Position numbers and translations under genes: made by a program. Of a DNA stretch of 64,000 nucleotides, positions 35,925 through 45,256 are shown piece by piece (within the stretch, counting starts at the first letter, position 1; each line of letters opens with the position of its first letter). The notes beneath the pieces are model-generated. The model was not told the origin of the DNA, did no database searches, and worked only from the letters and a program-made list of their open reading frames with translations. This DNA is from Granulicella sp. (lineage in GTDB: Bacteria > Acidobacteriota > Terriglobia > Terriglobales > Acidobacteriaceae), in assembly GCA_025408425.1 (NCBI GenBank), contig JANXYX010000010.1, forward strand, positions 1-64,000. The letters are read 5' to 3'.

Positions 35925-36620
35925 TTATGGGAGGGTGGCGTTGGAGGATTGCGCTGCCGACTTCTGACCAGGCTGGCGATTAGCGGCGAGCCATTTGTCG
36001 AATGGGACGGTGAAGGCGAAGAGTTCGTGTTTGTTGTCCAGGGTGTGGATCATCTTGATGTAGAGCTCGGCGTGTTTGAGGGCTGGGTCGTCGAGTTCTT
36101 TGATGTCGTAGAAGAGGTAGCCGGCGAGGGTGCTGTGGGCGTTGACGACGGTGCTGTTGAAGCCGAAGTCGGCGTCGTCCTGGGTGATCTTCTTGTCGAC
36201 GGGGGCGTGGTGGATGGTGATCGGGATGATGGGGATCCTGGTTCCCTTTGCGCTTTGAGCGGAGAAGAGGCGGCGATTGATGTCTTCGAGGAGAGCTGCG
36301 GGGAGCTTGTCGTTGTTGGCGGAGATGAACTGGATGCGTACGTCTTCGAGGGAGAGTGCGGTGTCTCCGTCGTTGGTGATGATGACGAGGACGGGGAGGA
36401 GACCGTGCTGGACGTAGGGAAGGCGGAAGAAGGCGCAGTCTTTGGAGTCGTCGCAGGGTTCGGCGGCGATGGTGACGTGCTCGTTGGGGTGGGTGTCGAA
36501 GGCGGCGTACTGGTTGGCAGGCTTGGGTGGCGGGGCCTTTTTGTCGGCGGCGAGGGCGCAGGATGCGAGGAGGCAGGTGGTGAGGACGATGCGCGAGGAG
36601 AGGGACTGATAGGACTTCAT
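35925..36620 (-). CDS. Secreted protein of unknown function
   Basis: 231-aa predicted exported protein. A signal peptide (SRIVLTTCLLASCALAADKK) is followed by a Pro-rich linker and a beta-rich domain with a Cys pair (EPCDDSKDC) and LPVLVIITNDGDTALSLEDV, which looks Ig-like. The ATG at 36620 is favoured over an upstream TTG. No enzymatic motif was recognised. It is divergent from the waaA operon by 76 nt. Confidence 0.6.
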   Translation of the reverse strand: MKSYQSLSSRIVLTTCLLASCALAADKKAPPPKPANQYAAFDTHPNEHVTIAAEPCDDSKDCAFFRLPYVQHGLLPVLVIITNDGDTALSLEDVRIQFISANNDKLPAALLEDINRRLFSAQSAKGTRIPIIPITIHHAPVDKKITQDDADFGFNSTVVNAHSTLAGYLFYDIKELDDPALKHAELYIKMIHTLDNKHELFAFTVPFDKWLAANRQPGQKSAAQSSNATLP

Positions 36621-36696
36621 GGTCAAGTTGATTATGATCTTCGCTGGTAGGACGCGATAAAGCAAGACAGGTGAGCGAGGTTCGATATTGGTTTTA

Positions 36697-37986
36697 ATGT
36701 GGCTCTATAGCGCGCTGCTGCTGGTGGTTCTGGTGGTGGGGGCTCCGTACTGGCTGGTGCGGATGCTGACGAGTGGGCGCTATCGGGCGGGACTGGCAGG
36801 TAGGTTGGGGTGGATTCCGGCGGAGTTGCAGGCTGCGGTGCGCGGGCGCGAGGTGGTTTGGGTTCATGCGGTGAGTGTGGGTGAGGTGATGTCGGCGACG
36901 CGGCTGGTGGCGGAGTTGCGGGAAGCATTGCCGGGGTGTGTGGTGGCGGTATCGACGACTACTGTGACGGGTCAGCGGCTGGCGAAGCAGAAGCTGGTGG
37001 GGTCTCCGGTGTTTTATCTGCCGCTGGATTTCGGTGTGGTGGTGCGACGGTATCTGCGGGTGCTGAAGCCACGGATGGTGGTGCTGATGGAGAGCGAGTT
37101 GTGGCCGAGGATGCTGGTGGAGTGCGGGCGGGCAGGAGTTCCGGTGGCTGTGGTGAATGCGCGGGTGAGCGATAGGTCGTTCCCGAGGTATATGCGGTTG
37201 CGGCGGTTGTGGAGACCGCTGCTGGCGCAGATTTCGCTGTTTCTGGCGCAGAGTGATGAGACGGCGGAACGGCTGGTGAGGATTGGTGCCCCGGCAGAGC
37301 GGGTCAGGGTGACGGGAAATTTGAAGTACGACAACCGGACGGGTATGGTGAGTCCGCTGGTGGAGCTTTTTCAGCAGAAGCTGGAAGCGAGAGCGGTGGT
37401 AGTGGTGTGTGGGAGCACGCTGGAGGGGGAGGATCGGATGTTGCTGGAGGCGTGGCCTGAGGCGCTGGCGGTGGAGCCGAAGGCAGTGATGGTGCTGGCT
37501 CCGCGGCATCCGGAGCGGTTTGATGGGGTGGCTGGGCTGGTAGCGGCGAGTGGGTATGGAGTGGTGCGGGCGAGTGAGTTTCGAGAGAGACCGGTGGGGG
37601 TGCGGTGCGGTAGCGTGTTTCTGCTGGATACGATTGGTGATCTGGCGACGATGTATTCGCTGGCGGTGGTGGCGTTTGTGGGCGGGAGCCTGGTGCCGAT
37701 GGGCGGACACAATCCGCTGGAGGCGGCGCAGTTTGCGGTTCCGGTGGTGATGGGACAGTCGTATGAGAATTTTCGCGAGATGGTTGAGATGATGCGGGCG
37801 GCGAAGGCTATTTGCCTGGTGGAGACCGAGCAATTGGGTGGGACGATTGCGGGGATGCTGGTGGATCGAGAGGCGGCGCGGGCGGTGGGTGAGCGGGGAC
37901 GCGCGGTGTTTGAGGCTCAGTCTGGGGCTACGGGGCGGACGGTTGCGGCTTTGATGGAGATGTTGGGTGAGCGGGGGGCGCGATGA
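36697..37986 (+). CDS. waaA: 3-deoxy-D-manno-octulosonic acid transferase
   Basis: WaaA/KdtA (429 aa), the membrane-anchored GT30 enzyme that adds Kdo from CMP-Kdo to lipid IVA. It has an N-terminal membrane anchor (WLYSALLLVVLVVGAPYWL), VWVHAVSVGEVMSATRLV, the mid-protein MVVLMESELWPRMLVECGRA, and the C-terminal FVGGSLVPMGGHNPLEAAQ motif of the family. The ATG at 36697 gives a normal N-terminus. It overlaps lpxK by four bases (ATGA) as the first gene of an envelope operon. Confidence 0.93.
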   Translation: MWLYSALLLVVLVVGAPYWLVRMLTSGRYRAGLAGRLGWIPAELQAAVRGREVVWVHAVSVGEVMSATRLVAELREALPGCVVAVSTTTVTGQRLAKQKLVGSPVFYLPLDFGVVVRRYLRVLKPRMVVLMESELWPRMLVECGRAGVPVAVVNARVSDRSFPRYMRLRRLWRPLLAQISLFLAQSDETAERLVRIGAPAERVRVTGNLKYDNRTGMVSPLVELFQQKLEARAVVVVCGSTLEGEDRMLLEAWPEALAVEPKAVMVLAPRHPERFDGVAGLVAASGYGVVRASEFRERPVGVRCGSVFLLDTIGDLATMYSLAVVAFVGGSLVPMGGHNPLEAAQFAVPVVMGQSYENFREMVEMMRAAKAICLVETEQLGGTIAGMLVDREAARAVGERGRAVFEAQSGATGRTVAALMEMLGERGAR

Positions 37987-39002
37987 AGCGCGTCGCGAGG
38001 CCTTGGTTGTGGCCGCTGGTGCCTTTTTATTGGGCGGTGACGGAGTTGAAGCGGCGACTGGTGCGGTGGGGGTGGTTGGGGCAGCGATGGCTGAAGCAGC
38101 CGGTGATTAGTGTGGGGAGCTGTTCGGCTGGAGGTGCGGGGAAGACTCCTGTGGTGTTGCTGCTGGCGGAGGCATTGGGGAGGCGCGGGTTTGCAGTGCG
38201 GATTTTGACGCGGGGGTATGGGCGGGAGTCGAAGGCGGTGGAGCGGGTGGATCCGGCGGGGGATGCGAAGTGGTATGGGGATGAGCCGATGCTGCTGGCG
38301 CAGCGGTCGGGGGGCAAGGTGTATGTGGGGGCGGACCGGTATGAAGCGGGATCGCTGGCGGAGCGGGAGGCTGCTGGCGAGGGCGGGGTGGTGCATGTGC
38401 TGGATGATGGTTTTCAGCATCGGAAGCTGGGGCGGGATGTCGATATTGTGCTGCTGACGCGGGAGGATACGGAGGATGCGCTGCTGCCGGCGGGGAATCT
38501 GCGGGAGTCGCTGGGGGCGCTGCGCGAGGCGGATGTGATTGTGCTGCGCGAAGAGGAGTTGGAGTGGACGGGCGCGTTTGTGGCGAGGCTGGGTGGGCCG
38601 GCTACGGTTTGGGTGGTGAGGCGGGCGCTGCGGTTTGACGAGGCGGTGCCTGGGCGGCCGGTGGTGTTTTGCGGGACTGCGCGGCCGAAGGACTTTACCG
38701 CGATGCTGGCTGGAGTGGGGTGCAGGGCGGTGGAGACGATTGCGTTTGCGGACCATCATGCTTATGGCGAGGAAGATCTGACGCGACTGGTGGAAGACGC
38801 GACGGCAGTGGGGGCGGATGGTTTTGTGACGACGGAGAAGGATGCGGTGAAGCTGACGGCAGAGATGCGGCGGAGGCTGGAAGAGGTGGGGCCGGTGGCG
38901 GTGGCGAGGCTGGAGGTGGAGTTGGTGGATGATGGAGCGGCGGTGGATGGGATGATTGCGCGGATGCGGTCGATGGAGCGGCGCGGACGGGTGAAGGTTT
39001 AG
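37983..39002 (+). CDS. lpxK: Tetraacyldisaccharide 4'-kinase
   Basis: LpxK (339 aa), the inner-membrane P-loop kinase that phosphorylates the 4' position of the lipid A disaccharide. Its variant Walker A is SCSAGGAGKTPVVL, followed by RGFAVRILTRGYGRES and the LDDGFQHRKLGRDVDIVLL block typical of LpxK. Translationally coupled to waaA by ATGA overlap. A GT9 gene follows 34 nt downstream. Confidence 0.93.
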   Translation: MKRVARPWLWPLVPFYWAVTELKRRLVRWGWLGQRWLKQPVISVGSCSAGGAGKTPVVLLLAEALGRRGFAVRILTRGYGRESKAVERVDPAGDAKWYGDEPMLLAQRSGGKVYVGADRYEAGSLAEREAAGEGGVVHVLDDGFQHRKLGRDVDIVLLTREDTEDALLPAGNLRESLGALREADVIVLREEELEWTGAFVARLGGPATVWVVRRALRFDEAVPGRPVVFCGTARPKDFTAMLAGVGCRAVETIAFADHHAYGEEDLTRLVEDATAVGADGFVTTEKDAVKLTAEMRRRLEEVGPVAVARLEVELVDDGAAVDGMIARMRSMERRGRVKV

Positions 39003-39036
39003 CGGCAAAAGCTGGGTGGCGTGAGAAAATTGGGTC

Positions 39037-40143
39037 TTGGCTACCCAACCTTATTTGTTGACTGAGAGTGATCGGGCTCACCGCGTATTGATTGTGCGGA
39101 TTGGGGCGATGGGTGATGTGCTGCATGCGATGCCTGCGGTGGCGGCTTTGCGGGAGGCGCATCCGGAGTGGTTTATTGGGTGGGCGATTGAGCCTCGATG
39201 GAGTGAGTTGATAGAGTCTGCCGGGGAGACGGCTGGGCGGCGTGGGGTGGGGATGCCGCTGGTGGACCGTTGGCATACGGTGGCTACGAGGGATTGGAAG
39301 CGGCGGCCTGTTTCGATGGCGACGTTGGCTAGTCTGCGAGGGTTGCGACGGGAGTTGCGTGGGGAGCAGTACGATGTCTGCGTGGATATGCAGGGGTTGA
39401 TACGGTCGGCGACGATTGGTCGTATGGCAGGGGCGGCGAGGTATGTAGGCCCGGCTGATCCAAGGGAACGACCGGCGCGTGCGTTGTATGGGGAGCAAGT
39501 GACGCGGAGTGCAGCGCATGTGATTGAGCAGGGATGCGAGTTGCTGGGAGCAGCGGTGGGGGAGGTGCTGAAGCCGGCGAAGGTGTCGCTACCGTTGGAT
39601 TACTCCGCAGAGGCATGGTGCGAAGGGATGCTGAGCGGATTGGGAGTGGAGAGATTTGTGGTGGTGGCTCCGACGGCGGGGTGGGGGGCGAAGGAGTGGC
39701 CTGCGGAGCGGTATGGTGCGGTGGCTGCGGAGCTTGGGCGGGCGGGCTACAGGACGCTGGTGAATGCGGGTTCAGCAGGGGATGCGACGGCGGAACGAGT
39801 GGTGCGGGCGAGTGAGGGATTTGCGACGACGGTTCCCTGCTCGATTGGGCAGATGATTGCGATGTTTCGGCGAGCGGCACTGGTGATTGCGGGAGATACA
39901 GGGCCACTGCATCTGGCGGCTGCGCTGGAGAGACCGGCGGTGGGGATCTATGGGCCGACTGATCCGGTTCGAACGGGGCCGTACGGGGCGCGAGCGCGGG
40001 TGTTGCGGGATGCGGGGAGCGTGACGAGTCACAAGCGGCTGCATGGGACTGAGGCGGGGTTGATGAAGATTGGAGTGGGTGAGGTGGTGGCGGCGGCGCT
40101 GGAGATATTAGGACAGACTGGATTGGATGAGGTGAAGTTGTGA
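39037..40143 (+). CDS. Family 9 glycosyltransferase, LPS heptosyltransferase I-like
   Basis: 368-aa GT-B glycosyltransferase of family 9. It opens RVLIVRIGAMGDVLHAMPAV, the heptosyltransferase start, and has APTAGWGAKEWPAERYGAVA and GDTGPLHLAAALERPAVGIY, the sugar-nucleotide-binding end. By context it adds heptose (or a related sugar) to Kdo in the LPS inner core. The start is a TTG at 39037, which gives the expected N-terminus and an unremarkable upstream site. It shares a GTGA overlap with the next gene. Confidence 0.87.
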   Translation: MATQPYLLTESDRAHRVLIVRIGAMGDVLHAMPAVAALREAHPEWFIGWAIEPRWSELIESAGETAGRRGVGMPLVDRWHTVATRDWKRRPVSMATLASLRGLRRELRGEQYDVCVDMQGLIRSATIGRMAGAARYVGPADPRERPARALYGEQVTRSAAHVIEQGCELLGAAVGEVLKPAKVSLPLDYSAEAWCEGMLSGLGVERFVVVAPTAGWGAKEWPAERYGAVAAELGRAGYRTLVNAGSAGDATAERVVRASEGFATTVPCSIGQMIAMFRRAALVIAGDTGPLHLAAALERPAVGIYGPTDPVRTGPYGARARVLRDAGSVTSHKRLHGTEAGLMKIGVGEVVAAALEILGQTGLDEVKL

Positions 40144-40697
40144 GTGAACGGACGCAGTGGCAGCGGATTGCACGGAGGATTCGGGTACCGCTTGGATTTG
40201 TATTTGCGGGGGTGTTTCTGTGGCGGGCGCACCCGACCTGGGTGACTCTGCTGGCGAGCCTGGTGCTGGTGGTTCCGGGGGTTTGGCTGCGGGCGTATGC
40301 GTCGGGCTATGTAAGGAAGAACGCAGAGCTGACGAGGACCGGGCCGTATGCGCATACGCGGAATCCGCTGTACCTGGGGAGCATGATGATTGCGTTCGGG
40401 TTTGCGGCGGCGGCGGGGAGCTGGGTGATCCTGGTGGCTCTGGCGGGGCTGTTTGCGGCGATCTATATTCCTACGATTCAGGGTGAGGAAGGGTATCTGC
40501 GAGAGCATTTTGCGGGGTTTGATGAGTATGCGAAGAGTGTTCCTCGACTGCTGCCTCGGTTGACAGCTGCTCCGACGGGGGATGCTAAGGGGAGCTTCTC
40601 GCGCGAGCTTTACCTGCAGCACCGCGAGTACAATGCCTGTATGGGTGCTATCGCCATTTATGCGGCGCTGGCGATCAAGCTACTGCTCTGGCACTAG
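40140..40697 (+). CDS. Isoprenylcysteine carboxyl methyltransferase (ICMT) family membrane protein
   Basis: 185-aa membrane protein of the ICMT/phospholipid methyltransferase fold. Two N-terminal helices are followed by the conserved RTGPYAHTRNPLYLGSM and EEGYLREHFAGFDEYAKSVP, the SAM-binding C-terminal segments. A GTG start overlaps the previous stop. The substrate is unknown in bacteria; its place inside an LPS operon suggests an envelope lipid or isoprenoid. Confidence 0.82.
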   Translation: MSERTQWQRIARRIRVPLGFVFAGVFLWRAHPTWVTLLASLVLVVPGVWLRAYASGYVRKNAELTRTGPYAHTRNPLYLGSMMIAFGFAAAAGSWVILVALAGLFAAIYIPTIQGEEGYLREHFAGFDEYAKSVPRLLPRLTAAPTGDAKGSFSRELYLQHREYNACMGAIAIYAALAIKLLLWH

Positions 40698-40787
40698 ATG
40701 TTTATCGGAGCCGAAAGGGTTCGGGATGAACGAGATGCGACAGAGGAATGGCAGCCCACACTCCGTGATTGCCGTGAGAGCCACCCA

Positions 40788-41606
40788 TTGCTGAAGAGTA
40801 AATCCGTATTATTTTCCGTCGCAGTGGTTGCCCTGCTGGCTGCCTGTTGGTCAAGGCCGATGGCCGGACAGTTTCTGGGGCCTCGTGCGGCACCGGTACC
40901 AGTGGTTATTCCTACGCTGCAGCCTCCTCTGCCGGAGTATGTGTTTCCGGCGAAGCAGACGCTGACTTATACGGTGGACTGGCGGGTGTTTACGGCGGCG
41001 ACTGCGGTGTTTCACCTTGAGCAGGTGGGCGGAGTGCAGAAGATTACCGCAGCAGCGGATACGGTTGGCGCGATTACGATGCTATTTCCGGTGGTGGATA
41101 CGTTTCAGGCGTCGTTTGATACGAAGACGGGTTGCTCTGAGGGATTCAGCAAGCAATTGCTGGAGGGCCGGCGGAGGGTGACGGGGGATCTCTCGTTCAA
41201 CTATCAGCAAGGCAAGCAGACGCTGGTGGAGAAGAACCTGGTGAAGGGGACGTCGAAGACGCAGACGGCATCGATACCGGCGTGCGTGACGGACTCACTG
41301 TCGGCGATTTTTTATGCGGCTTCGCAGCCGATGGTGGTGGGGCAGGCGATACGGTTTCCTCTGGCGGACTCCATGCGAACGGTGACGGTGGCGATGAAGG
41401 TAGAAGCCAAGGAAGAGGTCAAGACGCCTGCTGGGACGTTTCAGACGATCCGGGTGCAGCCGACGGCTGATGAAGGTATTGTGAAGAACCGCGGTAACAT
41501 CTGGATCTGGTATACAGACGATGCGCGGCATATGCCAGTGCAAATTCGGGCTCGGCTCTTCTTTGGTACGATTACGGCGCATCTACTGTCTTACGAGGCA
41601 AAGTGA
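40788..41606 (+). CDS. DUF3108 domain protein, exported
   Basis: 272-aa protein with a signal segment (SVLFSVAVVALLAACW) and the DUF3108 beta-rich domain: PAKQTLTYTVDWRVFTAATA, VVDTFQASFDTKTG, VEAKEEVKTPAGTFQTIRVQ and WIWYTDDARHMPVQIRARLF. The family is periplasmic and often next to LPS core genes; function is not established. A TTG at 40788 with GAGAG upstream gives the better signal peptide; the ATG at 40698 directly after the previous stop would add 30 polar residues. Confidence 0.78.
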   Translation: MLKSKSVLFSVAVVALLAACWSRPMAGQFLGPRAAPVPVVIPTLQPPLPEYVFPAKQTLTYTVDWRVFTAATAVFHLEQVGGVQKITAAADTVGAITMLFPVVDTFQASFDTKTGCSEGFSKQLLEGRRRVTGDLSFNYQQGKQTLVEKNLVKGTSKTQTASIPACVTDSLSAIFYAASQPMVVGQAIRFPLADSMRTVTVAMKVEAKEEVKTPAGTFQTIRVQPTADEGIVKNRGNIWIWYTDDARHMPVQIRARLFFGTITAHLLSYEAK

Positions 41607-41609
41607 CCT

Positions 41610-41903
41610 ATGACAGACGAAATACAGAACCTGAGTGACGAAGTGGCGGATCCGGAGAACTATGTAACAGTGGGGAAGTTTCTGGAGCCGGTGAATGCGC
41701 AGATGGCGAAGGGGATGCTCGAGTCGGCGGGCATTGAATGCTTCCTGCAGGGCGAGAATGCGAATAATCTGATGGCGCTGGCGTTTCGGGTGAGGCTGCA
41801 GGTACACCGGAAGGACGAGGCGGCGGCACGAGAGCTGCTCGCGGACTCTGGCGATGAACCGACGGATGAAGAGTTAGAGGCATTGGGTGGTGAGGATGAG
41901 TAA
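41610..41903 (+). CDS. DUF2007-type small protein
   Basis: 97-aa acidic protein with the DUF2007 core: VTVGKFLEPVNAQMAKGMLE, SAGIECFLQGENANNL and FRVRLQVHRKDEAAARELLA. The family is described as a putative signal-transducing or regulatory domain without a defined role. It lies 3 nt after the DUF3108 gene and overlaps queC by eight bases, so it bridges the envelope operon and queC. Confidence 0.78.
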   Translation: MTDEIQNLSDEVADPENYVTVGKFLEPVNAQMAKGMLESAGIECFLQGENANNLMALAFRVRLQVHRKDEAAARELLADSGDEPTDEELEALGGEDE

Positions 41904-42618
41904 GGTGCCTGGAGGCGGGTCCGACGCGACCAGACCCAAGGCAGTCGTGTGTCTTTCAGGCGGGATGGACTCGTGTGTGTGCACGGCGTTGGCGGCGCGG
42001 GACTATGACGTTTATGCAGTTCACTTCAGCTATGGGCAAAGGACGGAGGCGCGGGAGCTGCGGTCTGCCGAGGCGATTGCGGAGAGCGTGGGGGTTCGTG
42101 AGCTAATGCCGCTGAAGATGGACTTGTTTCGGCGGATTGGCGGATCTGCACTGACGGATGCGTCGATTGCGGTACCGAATGCTCCGGCGGAGGAGTCGAA
42201 CATGAGCGAGCGGGCTGGGGCCGAGGTTCCAGTGACATATGTACCGTTCCGCAATGCGCATTTTCTGTCTGCGGCGGTGAGCTGGGCGGAGGTTCTTGGG
42301 GCGCGGACGGTGTTTATTGGGGCGGTGGAGCAGGACAGTTCGGGGTATCCGGATTGCCGGCCGGCGTACTATGACGCGTTCAATGAATTGATCCGGCAGG
42401 GGACGAAGGACGGGGATATTCGGGTGCAGACACCTCTGATTCGGATGCGAAAGAGCGAGATTGTGCGGCTAGGAGTTGAATTGGGCGCACCGTTCCATGT
42501 AAGTTGGTCATGCTATTCCGGTGAAACGGAGGCTTGCGGGGTATGCGAGAGCTGTGTCTTGCGTCTACGAGCTTTTCAAGAGGCGGGCGCGGTGGATCCG
42601 ATAACCTATGCCGTGTGA
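41896..42618 (+). CDS. queC: 7-cyano-7-deazaguanine synthase
   Basis: QueC (240 aa), the ATP-dependent enzyme that makes preQ0 from 7-carboxy-7-deazaguanine. The PP-loop is CLSGGMDSCVCTALAA; the downstream AVEQDSSGYPDCRPAYYDAF and the four Cys of SWSCYSGETEACGVCESC form the zinc site. The start ATG 41896 is preferred over two GTGs just upstream. It is separated from queE and queD by about 15 kb. Confidence 0.95.
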   Translation: MSKVPGGGSDATRPKAVVCLSGGMDSCVCTALAARDYDVYAVHFSYGQRTEARELRSAEAIAESVGVRELMPLKMDLFRRIGGSALTDASIAVPNAPAEESNMSERAGAEVPVTYVPFRNAHFLSAAVSWAEVLGARTVFIGAVEQDSSGYPDCRPAYYDAFNELIRQGTKDGDIRVQTPLIRMRKSEIVRLGVELGAPFHVSWSCYSGETEACGVCESCVLRLRAFQEAGAVDPITYAV

Positions 42619-42720
42619 TGAAAGTGAATTTTGCGTCATCGATTTGAGTGGGCAAGGAAAAGTTGTACGAGAAATTTTACGATGCGTCTAATAGAGAGCG
42701 CCGGGAGAAGAGAGAACACT

Positions 42721-43905
42721 ATGAAGCATTTTGAACGGAAGTTAGGCAGCATTCTGACAGCGGTAGTGCTGGCAGTTGTGGTGATGGGCCAAACCGGCAA
42801 GGCAATGGCGCAGGAGAAGGTTGCGAGCATCCATGGTCACGTGTTGAACTCGATCGGCCAGATAGTGACGAGGGGCGAGGTTCGGTTGACGACCGACCGG
42901 ACGTCGGATGCGAAGAACCGGAAGTATCAGTACACGTTCCAGATCAGTTCGACCGGCGAGTATAAGGGCACGGGAATTGCTCCTGCCAACTACGTGGTGC
43001 TGGTGTTTCAGGATGACAAGAGCCTGGACTTCAATGACAACGTGAATATTGCGGCTGGTGAAGACAAGCAAGTTGACTTTGATATGTCTCGCAAAGAGTA
43101 CCTCGACAAGATGACTCCGGAAGAGAAGAAAGCTCTGGAAGAGTTCAAGAAGAAGAACGCCGAAGCAGTGGCTGCGAATGCGAAGATCGCCAATCTAAAC
43201 TCTTTGCTGCTGCAGGCCCGTGCGGACAACAAGGCCGGTAACTTCGCGTCGTCGGTTACTGCGATGCAGCAGGCAACGACAGTGAAGCCGGATGAACCGA
43301 TTCTGTGGATTACGCTGGGCGACTCGCAACTTGGTGCAGCCGATGTGGCTGCCAAGGAAGCAAAGGCAGCAGGCAAGCCATCTACCGATCCTGATGTGAT
43401 GCAGAAGTATACCGATGCTGCGACCTCTTACAAGAAGGGCATTGATCTGAATGCGGCGTCCAAGAAGCCGAGTCCGGAGATTGCAGGGGCAGCTTACAAC
43501 CAGTTGGGTCAGGCGTACGGAAAGATCGGCGATGCAAAGAACTCGTCCGATGCGTATGAAGGCGCGGCAAAGGCGCAGCCTACCCAAGCCGGCATGTACT
43601 ACTTCAATGAAGCAGCGACACTGTACAACGCGAACAAGATGGACGAAGCAGTAGCGGCCGCGGACAAGGCGATTGCTGCGGATCCGAAACGTGCCGAGGC
43701 TTACTACATCAAGGGTCAGTCGCTGATTCCGAAGGCAACCGTGGATAAGGCCGGCAAGATTGTGACACCTCCCGGATGCGTTGAGGCCTACCAGACGTAC
43801 CTGGAGATCGCACCCGATGGGCCGCATGCTGAGGATGTGAAGGGTATTTTGACGGGCATTGGCGAGACGATCAAGTCGAGCTACAAGGCAACCAAGAAGA
43901 AGTAA
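42721..43905 (+). CDS. Secreted TPR protein with carboxypeptidase-regulatory-like domain
   Basis: 394-aa exported protein. A signal peptide (SILTAVVLAVVVMGQTGKAMA) is followed by a beta-rich regulatory-like domain (SIHGHVLNSIGQIVTRGEVR to about residue 110), a Lys/Glu-rich helical linker (MTPEEKKALEEFKKKNAEA), and four or five TPR units (about 160-380, such as AGAAYNQLGQAYGKIGDAKN). ATG 42721 is preceded by GGGAGAAGAGAG. Such hybrids are common acidobacterial envelope proteins of unknown job. A strong terminator follows. Confidence 0.75.
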   Translation: MKHFERKLGSILTAVVLAVVVMGQTGKAMAQEKVASIHGHVLNSIGQIVTRGEVRLTTDRTSDAKNRKYQYTFQISSTGEYKGTGIAPANYVVLVFQDDKSLDFNDNVNIAAGEDKQVDFDMSRKEYLDKMTPEEKKALEEFKKKNAEAVAANAKIANLNSLLLQARADNKAGNFASSVTAMQQATTVKPDEPILWITLGDSQLGAADVAAKEAKAAGKPSTDPDVMQKYTDAATSYKKGIDLNAASKKPSPEIAGAAYNQLGQAYGKIGDAKNSSDAYEGAAKAQPTQAGMYYFNEAATLYNANKMDEAVAAADKAIAADPKRAEAYYIKGQSLIPKATVDKAGKIVTPPGCVEAYQTYLEIAPDGPHAEDVKGILTGIGETIKSSYKATKKK

Positions 43906-43923
43906 GCGTGAGGCAAGAAGAAG

Positions 43924-43956
43924 AGGCCCCGGGCATGGTGTCCGGGGCCTTTTTGC
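43924..43956 (+). terminator. Rho-independent terminator
   Basis: AGGCCCCGG and CCGGGGCCT arms with a short loop, then a T-run, 20 nt after the TPR gene and before the moeA start. Confidence 0.9.
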
Positions 43957-43976
43957 GTAGGGCAAGGGGGGATGCA

Positions 43977-45233
43977 ATGGGTGAAGCACCGGGGATACTG
44001 GTCGACTTTGATGCCGCTTTGGAGATAGTGGCGCGCCACGCGGAGGGTTTGGCAGCGCCGGCGGTAGAGGTTGTGGAGTTGCTTGCCGGACGTGGAAGAG
44101 TGCTTGGCGGGGAGGTGAAAGCAGACCGGGACCAGCCTCCGTTTGACCGGTCGACGCGGGATGGATTTGCAGTGCGGGCGACGGATGCGGGTGATGCGGC
44201 TGAACTGCGGGTGGTGGGGCAGGTGCGGGCGGGCGAGCGTTGGGTTGGCGACGCGCTGGAGGGAGGATGCGCAATTGAAATTATGACCGGCGCACCGGTT
44301 CCGACGGGGGCTGATGCAGTGGTGATGGTGGAGCATGTGGCGCGGGTGGGTTCGGTTCTGAGAGTTGAAGCGGGGCGGATTGTGCGGATGGGGGAGAATG
44401 TGGTTCCGCGGGGGGCAGAGGCGCGAGCAGGCGAGGTGGTACTGGGTGTGGGAGCGGTGATTGGGGCGGCAGAGATTGCGGTGGCAGCGGCTTGCGGGTG
44501 CTCGACGCTGGAGGTGTTTCAGCGGCCGACGGTGGCGATTGTGGCTACGGGAGATGAGTTGGTGGAGTTGAGGCAGCTGCCGGGGGAGGTTTTGGGCGAA
44601 AGCCAGATTTGGAACTCGAACAGCTATGGGATTGCGGCGATGGTGGAGGAGGCTGGAGGTGATGCTCTGCGGATGCCGGTGGCTCCAGATGAGCGTGAGG
44701 CGTTGGAGGCGATCATCCTGCAGGCGCGGAAGGCGGATTTGCTGGTTTTGTCGGGTGGAGTTTCGATGGGAGAGTATGACCTGGTAGAGGAGGTGCTGCT
44801 GGGGATGGGGGCGGAGTTCTTCTTTACCGGGGTGAAGATGCAGCCGGGGAAGCCGGTGGTGTTTGGGAGGCTGCCGGCGAGAGGTGAGGCAAAGGAACAG
44901 TACATTTTTGGACTGCCGGGTAATCCGGTTTCGACGCAGGTGACGTTTCATTGCTTTGTTGAGCCTCTGCTGCGGGCGATGGGGGGGGCTGGGGGAAGTG
45001 GGCCGCGATTTGTGCAGGCGACGCTAGCGGAGGATGTGACGGGGAAGGCTGGGCTGATGCGTGTGCTGCCTGCCCGGCTGACGACGGACCGGGTGCGGCC
45101 GGAGGTGCGACTGGTGGGGTGGCAGGGGTCAGGAGACCTAGCGGCGAATGCGAGAGCTAATTGCTACGCGGTTTTGCCGCCGGAACGGACGACGTTTCGA
45201 GCCGGGGACGTGATTACGGTGCTGATTCGATAG
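43977..45233 (+). CDS. moeA: Molybdopterin molybdotransferase MoeA
   Basis: MoeA (418 aa), which inserts molybdate into adenylylated molybdopterin to finish the cofactor. PFDRSTRDGFAVRATD, IMTGAPVPTGADAVVMVEH, TGDELVE and LSGGVSMGEYDLV plus GLPGNPVS are present. ATG 43977 is chosen because AAGGGGGG precedes it. moaC follows 23 nt downstream on the same strand, a natural operon for molybdenum cofactor synthesis. Confidence 0.94.
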   Translation: MGEAPGILVDFDAALEIVARHAEGLAAPAVEVVELLAGRGRVLGGEVKADRDQPPFDRSTRDGFAVRATDAGDAAELRVVGQVRAGERWVGDALEGGCAIEIMTGAPVPTGADAVVMVEHVARVGSVLRVEAGRIVRMGENVVPRGAEARAGEVVLGVGAVIGAAEIAVAAACGCSTLEVFQRPTVAIVATGDELVELRQLPGEVLGESQIWNSNSYGIAAMVEEAGGDALRMPVAPDEREALEAIILQARKADLLVLSGGVSMGEYDLVEEVLLGMGAEFFFTGVKMQPGKPVVFGRLPARGEAKEQYIFGLPGNPVSTQVTFHCFVEPLLRAMGGAGGSGPRFVQATLAEDVTGKAGLMRVLPARLTTDRVRPEVRLVGWQGSGDLAANARANCYAVLPPERTTFRAGDVITVLIR

Positions 45234-45256
45234 TCCGACTGCGGTAGGCTGGTGGA

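Noticed and set aside
29647-36000. CRISPR-like repeats
   Set aside because: The repeats are few, irregularly spaced and of unequal length, with no cas genes nearby.
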